The notes beneath the pieces are model-generated. The model was not told the origin of the DNA. It made no database searches and saw only the letters and a program-made list of their open reading frames with translations. From assembly GCA_002279935.1 (NCBI GenBank), contig NCCZ01000015.1, positions 62,001 to 126,000 of the forward strand: a stretch of DNA of 64,000 nucleotides, in the 5' to 3' direction. Positions 1 to 8,314 of this stretch are shown here, piece by piece. Within the stretch, counting starts at the first letter, position 1; every line of letters begins with the position of its first letter. Origin of the DNA: Hyphomicrobium sp. 12-62-95. GTDB taxonomy: Bacteria; Pseudomonadota; Alphaproteobacteria; Rhizobiales; Hyphomicrobiaceae. Made by a program: the position numbers and the translations under genes.

Positions 1-1
1 C

Positions 2-1474
2 GCCACCGCAAATGGCACCTTCAACTACCGCAACGAACCCCTCCAACTGACAAGCGAGATCACGTCGCCAGCCCAATTCATGCGCGACCAGTCCGGCCGT
101 CTCGTCGCCCACCTGAAGGGTAGCCCGCTCGACGTGCGCTACGACGGTACCGCACGCTTCGGCGCCGCCCTCGATCTTGACGGCAACTTGGCGCTTTCCT
201 CCCCATCGCTCCACCGTCTGAAGGCCTTCGCGCAGAACCAGAAACCCGCCGCGTCGCCGGACCGGCCGCTCGCCATCACCGGCAAGCTGTCGGCCGCCAA
301 CAATACCTGGACGCTCAGCGGCGCGACCGGCGCCCTCGACCGCACCAAAGGCACCGGCGACATCGCGGTGACGACCGGGGCCGCGCGCCCCATCGTGCGC
401 GCCAACCTCAAGTTCGCCGAACTCGACCTCAATGCCATCCTCGGCCTGACTCCCACCGGTCAATCCGTCCCAGCGCCCGCTCCCGCACCCGCTGCAAAGC
501 CGGCCGCACCAGCAACACCGCAATCGATCGAAGACCTTCTCAAAGAAAACCCGCCCGCACCCGGCACCCAGGTGCGTGGCTTTGCCCAAAGCTCGGGCTG
601 GAGCCGGGAGCCTTACAATTTCACGACCCTTAACCTCGTCGATGCCGATGCCCGCGTCAGCGTCGGCCGCTTGCTCTACAAAGAAATCAAAATCGGCCAA
701 TCAATTGTCGCGGTCGGCCTCAAGGCTGGCGTATTGAAGGCCGAATTCACCGACGTGCAGCTCTATGGCGGGCGCGGCAAAGGCCTCGTCGCCATCGATG
801 CGTCCGATCTCGCCAACCCGCGCATCACCACCAACATCGCCCTCGACGGCGTTCAAGGCCTGCCACTCCTGAAAGATGCCGCCGACCTCGACTGGCTTGC
901 AGGCAAAGCCAAGATCACCGCCGGCGTCACCGGTCAGGGCCGGAACCAAGCGGCCATTATGAACTCGCTTGGCGGCAGCGCGGATATCGCAATCGCCGAC
1001 GGGGCCATCGTCGGCATCAATATCCCGGGCCTCCTGCGCAACGTCGGCCAAGGCAAACTCGGCGGCCTGTCCAGTTCACCGACGGAGAAGACCGACTTCA
1101 GCGAAATGTCGTCCAGCTGGGCGATCAACAACGGCGTCGCGCGCAATTCCGACCTGAAACTTGTCGGCCCGCTCATTCGCGTCACGGGCGCCGGCGCGGT
1201 GAAACTTGGCGAACGCACCATCGACTACACGCTGAAGCCCAAGATCGTCGCCGACGCGCGCGGCCAAGGCGGCCCCATCGACATCGGCGGCCTCGAAGTC
1301 CCGCTCAAGGTGCAAGGCCCATGGGAGAAGCCGAAGTTCGCGCCCGACCTCGGCGGCGTCCTGAAAGACCCGGATAAGGCGGTCGAAGCTATCAAGGAGA
1401 TCGGCAAGCAGTTCAAGGGCAAGGACGCCAAGGAAGTCCTGCGCGGCCTCTTCGGCGGCGGTGGCGGACAGTAG
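2..1474 (+). CDS. AsmA-family protein, C-terminal part (5' end outside window)
   Basis: The reading frame is open from base 2, so the gene begins left of the window; the first internal ATG is at 80. The visible part (about 490 residues) has the low-complexity beta-strand pattern of AsmA/DUF748-type proteins: repeated 'local' strands, an Ala/Pro-rich spacer near 465-520, and a conserved-looking C-terminal block (about 965-1360) on lines of 'GxGxVxLGxRTIDYTLKPK'. AsmA-like proteins are inner-membrane-anchored periplasmic proteins implicated in envelope lipid homeostasis. The tail is Gly-rich (LFGGGGGQ). The stop codon lies inside a 13-bp tandem duplication. The family call is by pattern, and the exact paralogue is unknown. 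Confidence 0.75.
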   Translation, partial: ATANGTFNYRNEPLQLTSEITSPAQFMRDQSGRLVAHLKGSPLDVRYDGTARFGAALDLDGNLALSSPSLHRLKAFAQNQKPAASPDRPLAITGKLSAANNTWTLSGATGALDRTKGTGDIAVTTGAARPIVRANLKFAELDLNAILGLTPTGQSVPAPAPAPAAKPAAPATPQSIEDLLKENPPAPGTQVRGFAQSSGWSREPYNFTTLNLVDADARVSVGRLLYKEIKIGQSIVAVGLKAGVLKAEFTDVQLYGGRGKGLVAIDASDLANPRITTNIALDGVQGLPLLKDAADLDWLAGKAKITAGVTGQGRNQAAIMNSLGGSADIAIADGAIVGINIPGLLRNVGQGKLGGLSSSPTEKTDFSEMSSSWAINNGVARNSDLKLVGPLIRVTGAGAVKLGERTIDYTLKPKIVADARGQGGPIDIGGLEVPLKVQGPWEKPKFAPDLGGVLKDPDKAVEAIKEIGKQFKGKDAKEVLRGLFGGGGGQ

Positions 1475-1486
1475 TGGCGGACAGTA
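1461..1486. repeat. 13-bp perfect tandem duplication spanning a stop codon
   Basis: GTGGCGGACAGTA at 1461-1473 is repeated exactly at 1474-1486. The TAG stop of the AsmA-like gene straddles the junction (1472-1474), so the second copy is untranslated. Confidence 0.85.
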
Positions 1487-1842
1487 GGAGTGAAACTTGG
1501 CCTAGGGGTCAGACCCCTGGAAGGGGTCTTCCCCCATTTGCCGGCCCCACTTCGCCATTTCCGTATACGCGCTTCTGCCGCGAAAAAATTCTACACCGCA
1601 GACACCGAAGTCTGCACTGCAATACACAGCTAACCCCTTGCAGAACCGCGTTAAGGGCACGTGAAACGCAGCTGCAATATTTTTTGCCCCAGGGGTCATT
1701 TTTTTCTTGCGTAGGGGGGGCACTGGCCTCATAAGCCCCCCTCTCCGTTCGTCCACCTGCCCCTAAGGTCAAGGAGCAATCCCCACACCCCTAAGGTAAG
1801 GAGCGGACGGGTTGAATCTGTCTGCTGGTTGGGGAGGGTCAC
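1487..1842. other. Intergenic region, no gene recognised
   Basis: About 355 bp without a credible gene. Short open frames here lack a ribosome site and family resemblance. It holds G/C-tract inverted repeats (around 1506-1536 and 1717-1744) and an imperfect direct repeat of CCCTAAGGT-type sequence near 1763 and 1791. A good ribosome site, GGGAGGG, sits just before the ATG at 1843. Confidence 0.5.
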
Positions 1843-2361
1843 ATGGCCTTTAATGACGCCCTCTTCCAATTGGGGATGGACTTGACTCGTTCAAGCCCCG
1901 CCCAAGAGGAAGAATCTGCTGTGGTAGCGCGCGATGAGCGCGTGGATTGCGGGAACGATGTTTCCGAAACTGTATCGCTGAAGACCGTCGCCATCGATCT
2001 GACTGGCGCCGGTGAGATCGGCACTGTCCGCGCTGTGCAGCGGGCCGTGGGACGCGCGCTTGCGTTCTCGCGCCTCTCTGTCACGGGCTCGGATCTGAAG
2101 CGTCAGCCGAAGACCGGCGCCGTCACCGGCACCGTGTCCTTCACCGGCGGCCGCATCGCCATCGAGGCTTGGCCCGCAACGGGCTACGTCTCGCTCGACA
2201 TCCAGGGCGTACTCCGCCCCGAGATGGCGATGACAGCATTCGCCGACAGCTTCGCCGCGCGCGAAGCTGTGCTGAAGAAGATGCGCCTTCCCTCCGATGG
2301 CGCCCGCTTCAAGAAGCCGCTCGCGACCGTCCGCGCATCAGCCGCCCGCAAGGCCGCCTGA
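1843..2361 (+). CDS. S-adenosylmethionine decarboxylase-like protein, catalytic residues apparently lost
   Basis: A 172-residue protein. Residues 102-120 (GGRIAIEAWPATGYVSLDI) match the core of prokaryotic AdoMet decarboxylase, whose pattern is ESHISIHTWPE-x-GY-xx-VDIF. Here the Glu-Ser self-cleavage pair is Gly-Gly, the catalytic His is Glu and the later Cys is absent, so pyruvoyl formation is not expected. The N-terminal 45 residues (start FNDALFQLGMDLTRSS) are not part of the decarboxylase fold. The start follows GGGAGGG with short spacing. A strong terminator follows. A similar protein is, as I recall, widespread in Hyphomicrobiales; its function is unknown. The fold assignment is inference. 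Confidence 0.6.
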   Translation: MAFNDALFQLGMDLTRSSPAQEEESAVVARDERVDCGNDVSETVSLKTVAIDLTGAGEIGTVRAVQRAVGRALAFSRLSVTGSDLKRQPKTGAVTGTVSFTGGRIAIEAWPATGYVSLDIQGVLRPEMAMTAFADSFAAREAVLKKMRLPSDGARFKKPLATVRASAARKAA

Positions 2362-2435
2362 CGCTCGCCCCACACCCGCTTGCGGAGTGTGGGCCGAGCA
2401 AAGGGTCCCGACCGACCGGCACTTCAGACCAGACG

Positions 2436-2470
2436 AGGCCGCATCACGAAAGTGATGCGGCCTTTGTTTT
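2436..2470 (+). terminator. Rho-independent terminator
   Basis: A perfect 12-bp stem AGGCCGCATCAC / GTGATGCGGCCT around a GAAA tetraloop, followed by a T-rich run (TTTGTTTT). It ends the transcript of the AdoMetDC-like gene. Confidence 0.9.
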
Positions 2471-2499
2471 GTCAGCAGTGGGTCCTCGCCCGCGCCGCC

Positions 2500-3337
2500 C
2501 CACCGCTGTCGTCTTCGGGCTCGCCTGCCCCGGCGAAGGCCGGGGTCCCGAGGACCCATCGCACCACAAGGTTGGTGAGAGTTACAGCTCACCGCTATCA
2601 CCACACCGTCACCCCCGCGTCGATGCGGAGCATCGCTAGGCAATCAAGGCGGGGGCCCATCCAAGCCTCTGACAAATCGCATCACCAGAAGCTTGCGCGG
2701 ATCCCGGCCTTCGTCGGGATGACGACCGTGGGGAAGCGCACGCGACGCACTACACCGCGCACGATCAACATTTCGCTCTTTCCACGTCATCCCGGCGCGC
2801 GAGCGCAGCGAAGCCGGCAGGGACCCTGACAAGCTTCAACACGAAGGGTTTCACAGCATTGGCCACCGAGCGGGATACAATCGCGCTGTTCAAACCGCCG
2901 CCCGTTGACTAGGTCCCGGCCGTCCATGCGAAGCATGGCTCCGCCATGATGCCGGGATGACAATGGCGGGGAAGCGCACGCCGAGCATGATCGAGCCGGC
3001 ATGCGCTCCGCCATCGCCGCCCCACAGGTGTCATCCCGGGCTTTATGCCCGGGACCTATCGGGAAGCAAATTCGGACGTTCGTTGTCTGGATCGCTCGCA
3101 CAACCCCGGCTCGAGCGAGTTGAAAAATGGGTCCCGGGGCCAAGCCCCGGGATGACAGCGGAGAGGAAGCGACAACATCGCCACCCCACAGGTGTCATCC
3201 CGGGCTTTATGCCCGGGACCCATCGGGAAGCAAATTCGGACGTTCGTTGTCTGGATCGCTCGCACAACCCCGGTTCGAGCGCGTTGAATAATGGGCCCGG
3301 GGCCAAGCCCCGGGATGACAGCAGTGGGGTTGCACCC
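2500..3337. repeat. Mosaic of REP-like palindromic intergenic repeats
   Basis: No gene is credible here. The stretch is filled with fragments of the 'GTCATCCCGG ... CCGGGATGAC' type (for example near 2528-2556, 2700-2725, 2785-2825, 2945-2962), which form hairpins and are common between genes in alphaproteobacteria. Long open frames crossing the region on both strands are composition artefacts of the repeats. Confidence 0.7.
3012..3323. repeat. 164-bp-period tandem duplication of a palindromic unit
   Basis: The block at 3012-3159 recurs at 3176-3322 with very few differences (one single-base indel). Each copy begins CATCGCC-CCCCACAGGTG, has an outer inverted pair TGTCATCCCGG / CCGGGATGACA, and contains a unique-looking centre (GGACGTTCGTTGTCTGGATC). 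The 15-bp linker between copies is not repeated. Confidence 0.85.
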
Positions 3338-4882
3338 TCACCCCCGTCCCAACCCCTTAGCCTTCAACTCTGCCAGATACCCCGCCCAGCGGCTTTCTTT
3401 CTCGCGCCCGAGCGCGCGCAGGTAATCCCACGTGAACAGCCCCGTATCATGCCGGTCGTCGAACACGATGCGCACCGCGTAGGTGCCAATGGGCTTCAAC
3501 TCCGCGATACGAACGTTTTTCTTGTTCCCCACCGTCACGCGCTGATCGGGCGAATGGCCCTGCACTTCCGCCGATGGGCTCATCACGCGCAACATTTCCG
3601 CCGTGAGATCGAAGCGGTCACCGTCCGCAAACGCAATCCGCAGCACGTCACCGCCCGGCGTCACGTTCAACTCCGGCGGAGTCACGCCGGCCGACTTCTG
3701 CACTTCGCCCCAAACCGCCGCCGCGATCTCGCGATAGATCTGCGCCTGAGGCCCCTCAGGCATCGTGGCCACAATCGGCTTGCCGCTGTCCGACCGTTCG
3801 CGGATTTCCATGTGCAGCGGCACGCCGCCAAGGAACGGCAGATTGAGCTTGCGCGCTTCCTGTTCCGCCCCGCCGTGCCCGAAGATATCGCTGCGCGTCC
3901 CGCAACTCGGACACAGGAAGTAGCTCATATTCTCGATGAGCCCGAGTACCGGCACGTTCACCTTCTGGAACATGGCGAGCCCCTTGCGCGCGTCGATCAG
4001 CGCCAGATCCTGCGGCGTAGACACGATCACCGCCCCCGACAGCGGCACCTGCTGCGCCATCGTCAACTGCACGTCGCCCGTCCCTGGCGGCATGTCGATG
4101 ATCAGCGCATCAAGCTCGCCCCACGCCACTTCGCGCAGCATCTGATTGAGCGCCTGCACCACCATCGGTCCGCGCCACACGACAGGCGTGCCCTCGTCCA
4201 CCATGAAGCCCATCGACATGGCTTTGAGACCATAGGCTTCCAACGGCTTCAATTTCTTGCCGTCCAAAACCTCCGGCTGCCCGGACAAGCCTAAGAGGCG
4301 CGGCTGCGACGGCCCGTAGATGTCCGCATCCATGATGCCGGCCTTGAGCCCGATGGCCTGCAAACCGAGCGCGAGGTTCACAGCGGTCGTCGACTTGCCA
4401 ACTCCGCCCTTGCCCGACGCCACCGCGATCAAATGCTTGATGCCGGGAATCCCAAGCGGCTGCTTCGCCCCGCTGGGCGACAACGACGGCGCTGGACCGC
4501 TCGGAGCAGCCCGCGCAGCTCCGCCATCGCCCGCCGCACCCTTAGCCCGCGCATCACGGACCCGGTCATGCTCTTTTACAAGTGGCGGCGCCGGCCGCAT
4601 CGGCGGCGGCGCTGGCGCCCGCTGCGGTTCACCCCCCCGCTCTGCCGTCAGCACGACCGTCGCCCCGGCCACGCCCTCGATGCCCGACACCATCTTTTCC
4701 GCTGCCTGCCGCAACGCCTCCAATTCCTGCGCCCGGTGCGCCGGAACCGTGATCGAAAAATAGACTTTGTCGTCTTTGACCAGAACTTCCGACACAAGCC
4801 CCAGGTCGACGAGATTGCTCGTCAGATCGGGCCCCTTAACGCGGCGTAGCGCGTCGAGGACCTTCGCTTTATCGACTGTCAT
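3338..4882 (-). CDS. mrp: Mrp/ApbC/NBP35-family Fe-S cluster carrier ATPase with C-terminal DUF971 domain
   Basis: A 514-residue cytosolic P-loop ATPase. Residues 1-80 are a MIP18/DUF59 domain. A Pro/Ala-rich linker covers about 85-145. The deviant Walker A GKGGVGKSTT is at 158-167, and the metal-binding CPSC is at 324-327. Residues 412-492 (RIAFADGDRFDL ... GLFTWDYLRAL) look like a DUF971 domain, which is normally a separate protein or the N-terminus of gamma-butyrobetaine hydroxylases. Mrp proteins bind and transfer [4Fe-4S] clusters to apoproteins. At 514 residues it is longer than the usual 350-380 because of the linker and the extra domain. It is divergent from dctQ. Confidence 0.92.
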   Translation of the reverse strand: MTVDKAKVLDALRRVKGPDLTSNLVDLGLVSEVLVKDDKVYFSITVPAHRAQELEALRQAAEKMVSGIEGVAGATVVLTAERGGEPQRAPAPPPMRPAPPLVKEHDRVRDARAKGAAGDGGAARAAPSGPAPSLSPSGAKQPLGIPGIKHLIAVASGKGGVGKSTTAVNLALGLQAIGLKAGIMDADIYGPSQPRLLGLSGQPEVLDGKKLKPLEAYGLKAMSMGFMVDEGTPVVWRGPMVVQALNQMLREVAWGELDALIIDMPPGTGDVQLTMAQQVPLSGAVIVSTPQDLALIDARKGLAMFQKVNVPVLGLIENMSYFLCPSCGTRSDIFGHGGAEQEARKLNLPFLGGVPLHMEIRERSDSGKPIVATMPEGPQAQIYREIAAAVWGEVQKSAGVTPPELNVTPGGDVLRIAFADGDRFDLTAEMLRVMSPSAEVQGHSPDQRVTVGNKKNVRIAELKPIGTYAVRIVFDDRHDTGLFTWDYLRALGREKESRWAGYLAELKAKGLGRG

Positions 4883-5089
4883 ATCATGCTCCTGGGAGTG
4901 CCGTGGATCGAGGGCCGCGCACAGTCAGACGGCGTGCGCCAGCGGCCCCCTTCAAAGAAGAGGCCGGATACTAGGAGAGGCCGCGCTGGAAGTCACCCGG
5001 CCCCACAGGTATACGAAGTCACGGGTAGAGCCCTGATCGAGGGCATCTGGCACCAGAGCAAGCCGGAACGGGGTGGGGACGAATTGGGA

Positions 5090-5662
5090 ATGCAGGCGCT
5101 ACTCTCGCTGAGCCGCGCAATTGATGCGCTGAATACGTGGATCGGCCGTACGGTTGCCTGGCTAATCGTGCTCGCGGCCGTGATCAGCGCCGGCAATGCC
5201 ATCATCCGCAAACTGTTCGATACCTCGTCAAATGCCTGGCTTGAGTTGCAGTGGTGGATGTTCGCGATCGCCTTCCTCCTCGCCGCACCGTGGACCCTCA
5301 AAGACAACGAACACATCCGCATCGACATCGTGAGCGCCCGCCTCTCGCAGCGCACCCGCAACATCATCGAACTCATCGGCCACGTATTCTTTCTGCTGCC
5401 GGCCGCCGCACTCATCATCTACACCTCCTGGAACTACGCGGCGATCTCCTGGATGCAGAACGAGCAATCCAAGGACGCCGGCGGCCTGCCGCAATGGCCG
5501 ATCAAATGGCTGATCCCGCTCGCCTTCGCGCTCCTCTTCGCGCAAGGCCTCTCCGAACTGATCAAGCGCATCGCCATCATGCGCGGGGATATGGAGGAGC
5601 CGAAACCCAAAGGCGGCTACCACGAAGCGGTCACCAGCGCCGCCGAACCTTTAAAGCCATAG
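5090..5662 (+). CDS. dctQ: TRAP transporter small permease, DctQ family
   Basis: 190 residues with four predicted membrane helices: about 18-40, 55-75, 95-118 and 135-158. The typical DctQ core is present (W-x-ELQWW and an EHIRIDI motif after helix 2). TRAP transporters drive uptake of organic acids and related solutes with the sodium or proton gradient, and DctQ pairs with the large subunit just downstream (21-bp gap). The frame is open upstream to 4886, but the ATG at 5090 gives the normal DctQ length and follows a G-rich ribosome site. No DctP-type binding protein gene is adjacent. Confidence 0.9.
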   Translation: MQALLSLSRAIDALNTWIGRTVAWLIVLAAVISAGNAIIRKLFDTSSNAWLELQWWMFAIAFLLAAPWTLKDNEHIRIDIVSARLSQRTRNIIELIGHVFFLLPAAALIIYTSWNYAAISWMQNEQSKDAGGLPQWPIKWLIPLAFALLFAQGLSELIKRIAIMRGDMEEPKPKGGYHEAVTSAAEPLKP

Positions 5663-5683
5663 CGCGAGCGGAGACCAACATCC

Positions 5684-7591
5684 ATGGCCGCCTTCATCGC
5701 GCAAAACATCGCCCCCATCATGTTCGCAGCCCTCGTGGCATTCCTGCTGCTGGGCTACCCCGTCGCCTTCTCGCTCGGCGCCGTCGGCCTCATCTTCTTC
5801 GTCATCGGCGTCGAACTTGCCCCGTATTCCGATGGCGTCATCACCCTCTCCTGGCCGCTCCTCAATTCCATGCCCGGCCGCATCTATGAGGTGATGCGCA
5901 ACGACACGCTGCTCGCGATCCCGTTCTTCACCTTCATGGGGCTGATCCTCGAACGCTCCGGCATGGCCGAAGACCTTTTGGAAACCATAGGACAATTATT
6001 CGGCACCATTCGCGGCGGCCTTGCCTATGCGGTGATTTTCGTCGGCGCCATGCTCGCCGCCACCACCGGCGTCGTCGCCGCCTCCGTTATCTCCATGGGC
6101 CTGATCTCCCTGCCCATTATGCTCCGCTACGGCTACGACCGCCGCCTCGCCGCCGGCACCATCGCCGCATCGGGAACACTCGCCCAGATCATCCCGCCCT
6201 CGCTCGTCTTGATCGTACTCGCCGACCAGCTCGGCCGCTCCGTCGACCAGATGTACAAAGGCGCGCTGCTTCCCGGCGTCATGCTCGCCGGCCTCTACGC
6301 GCTCTACGTGTTCATCGTCTGCCGCATCAATCCTGCAGCCGGCCCCGGCCTGCCGCCGGAAGAAATTGGCCACCGCAAGCCCGATGGCACGCGCGGCCTC
6401 CCCTCGCTCGGCATCCTCACGCTGTTCTCCGGCTCCATCGGCACCGCCGCGCTCTGGAACTCCGGCTACGCGGCGATGGAATTCTTCATCCTCGCGCTCG
6501 CCGTCTCTATCCTCATCGCCCTCACCGTCGCCCTCGTCAACAAGGTCGCGATCCGCTCCACCGGGCGCGGCTTCCTCTCGCCGCTGGCCGAACGCGTCAC
6601 CTTCGTCATGGTGCCGCCGCTGATGCTGATCTTCCTTGTTCTCGGCACCATTCTCATCGGCCTCGCCACCCCCACCGAAGGCGGCGCCATGGGTGCGGTC
6701 GGCGCACTCCTCTTGGCCGGCATCAACCGCTATCTCAACAGCGAACCCCAGCGCCTCAACTGGCCCATTGTCCGCCAAGCCACCGAAGCCACCGCCAAGC
6801 TCTCTGCCTTCGTGATGTTCATCCTCATCGGCGCCCGTATCTTCTCGCTCACCTTCTACGGCGTGAACGGCCACATCTGGGTCGAGCACCTGCTCACGTC
6901 CCTTCCCGGCGGCATGTACGGCTTCCTCATCGCCGTTATGATCCTCGTCTTCTTGCTCGCCTTCTTCCTCGACTTCTTCGAGTTGGCCTTCATCCTGGTG
7001 CCGCTCCTGAAGCCCGCCGCGGAATCGATCTTCCGCACCGCGCCGGAAGCCGTCGCCATCGCCAAGGCCATGGGCTTCACCGTGATCGCGACAACGGGTG
7101 CAGATGGCGCCATCGTCGAAACAGTGGCCGACGTCTCGCCCTTCATGGTCTGGTTCGGCATCCTTCTCGCCGTCAACATGCAGACGAGTTTCATGCACCC
7201 GCCCTTCGGCTTCGCGCTCTTCTACTTGCGCTCCGTCGCGCCGAAGGAGCCCTACACCGACAAGGTCACCGGCAAGACCACCGAACCCGTGCTCACGTCG
7301 CAGATTTACTGGGGCGCCGTGCCCTACGTTGGCATCCAGCTGCTCATGGTCGCCATCGTCATGGCCATGCCGTGGATCGCGATGCACGCGCTCGTCAAAA
7401 AGACGCCGCCTGCGAAAGACCCCGCCGCCATCGAACGCCCGCTTGCACCCACACCCGGCACACCGATGTCGTCCGACGGCCGCTTCGCCCTCCCGCCGGC
7501 ACCGCCCGTCATCGACGGCGCACCGCCGAACGACTACACCGGCCCCGGCGCGCCCACCCTCGACATGCGCGACCTCCCCCGCTTCGACTGA
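5684..7591 (+). CDS. dctM: TRAP transporter large permease, DctM family
   Basis: A 635-residue polytopic inner-membrane protein, the transport subunit of a TRAP system. Conserved DctM features include G-Y-P-V-A-F near residue 25, PFFTFMGLILERSGMAEDLL near 85, ASGTLAQIIPPSLVLIVLAD near 160 and ATPTEGGAMGA near 325. The length puts it with the large 'mannitol/chloroaromatic' type DctM rather than the 425-residue C4-dicarboxylate type. The last 65 residues are a Pro-rich, probably cytosolic tail (PLAPTPGTP, PALPPAPP-like). The substrate cannot be told from sequence. It shares a transcript with dctQ. Confidence 0.92.
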   Translation: MAAFIAQNIAPIMFAALVAFLLLGYPVAFSLGAVGLIFFVIGVELAPYSDGVITLSWPLLNSMPGRIYEVMRNDTLLAIPFFTFMGLILERSGMAEDLLETIGQLFGTIRGGLAYAVIFVGAMLAATTGVVAASVISMGLISLPIMLRYGYDRRLAAGTIAASGTLAQIIPPSLVLIVLADQLGRSVDQMYKGALLPGVMLAGLYALYVFIVCRINPAAGPGLPPEEIGHRKPDGTRGLPSLGILTLFSGSIGTAALWNSGYAAMEFFILALAVSILIALTVALVNKVAIRSTGRGFLSPLAERVTFVMVPPLMLIFLVLGTILIGLATPTEGGAMGAVGALLLAGINRYLNSEPQRLNWPIVRQATEATAKLSAFVMFILIGARIFSLTFYGVNGHIWVEHLLTSLPGGMYGFLIAVMILVFLLAFFLDFFELAFILVPLLKPAAESIFRTAPEAVAIAKAMGFTVIATTGADGAIVETVADVSPFMVWFGILLAVNMQTSFMHPPFGFALFYLRSVAPKEPYTDKVTGKTTEPVLTSQIYWGAVPYVGIQLLMVAIVMAMPWIAMHALVKKTPPAKDPAAIERPLAPTPGTPMSSDGRFALPPAPPVIDGAPPNDYTGPGAPTLDMRDLPRFD

Positions 7592-7634
7592 CACAAGAAA
7601 AAGGCCCCGTCCCACGCGCGTGAGACAGGGCCTT
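7592..7634 (-). terminator. Terminator hairpin between convergent genes
   Basis: AAGGCCC (7601-7607) pairs with GGGCCTT (7628-7634), with an inner GTC/GAC and CACG/CGTG stem. On the minus strand it is followed by TTTTTCTTGT, so it best serves the leftward gene at 7660-8094. It may also stop the dctQM transcript. Confidence 0.75.
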
Positions 7635-7659
7635 GAACTTCACGCAAAACGGATGCTCG

Positions 7660-8094
7660 TTAAGTCCGCCAGGGATGCGCCGGCAGATCGCACACGCCGC
7701 ACACCTTCACGCCGGCTTCCGCCACGATGTGATCGTTCTCGACCGACGATCCGGACACCCCGATCGCACCGATCAGCACGCCTTCTTTGTCGACGATCGG
7801 CAATCCGCCCGGAAACGTGATCAGACCATCATTCGAATGTTCGATGCCAAACAGCGGCCCGCCCGGCTGCGACAACTGGCCAATCTGGCCCGTCGGCATG
7901 CCGAAGAACACTGCCGTCTTCGCCTTCTTGATCGCGATGTCAATGGACCCGACCCACGCGTCGTCCATGCGATGGAACGCCTTCAGGTTGGCGCCCGAGT
8001 CGACGACGGCGATGCACATTTTTGTCTTGGTCTTTTCCGCAGCCTTGCGCGCAGCCAGAATGATGTTCTGCGCGTCGTCGATCGTCACATGCAT
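7660..8094 (-). CDS. GlcG/HbpS-family heme-binding-like protein
   Basis: A 144-residue single-domain protein of the GlcG/HbpS (DUF336) family: N-terminal 'A..ii.aA..aA', then [19 protein letters not shown], a PGGLPI turn and a terminal GAIGVSGSS motif. Some relatives bind heme (HbpS) and others sit beside glycolate, corrinoid or oxidoreductase genes with unknown roles. There is no signal peptide, so it is cytosolic. A strong ribosome site (AGGAGG, 7-8 nt before the ATG) supports the start. It lies between a TRAP transporter and a GMC oxidoreductase but on the other strand. Confidence 0.85.
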   Translation of the reverse strand: MHVTIDDAQNIILAARKAAEKTKTKMCIAVVDSGANLKAFHRMDDAWVGSIDIAIKKAKTAVFFGMPTGQIGQLSQPGGPLFGIEHSNDGLITFPGGLPIVDKEGVLIGAIGVSGSSVENDHIVAEAGVKVCGVCDLPAHPWRT

Positions 8095-8314
8095 GGGGGT
8101 TCCTCCTCAGTTTTGTAGAGCCGTCTTGTTCAAGGATCGGCCGGACGCTGTCAAATGGAGAGTACGCTTCGAAAATCAACATGTCGAAACCGCAGAACTG
8201 CGATGCCTCCGTTGCGGGCCGGTAACGCTGCCCAAAGGAAGCCGACAGGAATAGGTGCCAATCCCATCCGAAGCGGCTACTCCTAATGCGAACGTCAGGG
8301 GGGAGACATTAACC

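Noticed and set aside
1474..1734. 86-codon frame directly after the AsmA-like gene
   Set aside because: It begins inside the 13-bp duplication, has no ribosome site, and its sequence is biased translation of G/C tracts.
3012..3323. Possible CRISPR array
   Set aside because: Only two copies of a 148-bp palindromic unit with a 15-bp linker; no short regular repeats and no cas genes.
2957..4294. 445-codon plus-strand frame through the repeat block and mrp
   Set aside because: Composed of translated palindromic repeats and antisense mrp; His/Arg-rich with no recognisable domain.
5996..7615. 539-codon open frame on the minus strand opposite dctM
   Set aside because: It is a composition shadow: Gly/Asp/Glu/Arg-rich with no family features, no ribosome site, and it lies fully opposite a well-supported TRAP permease.
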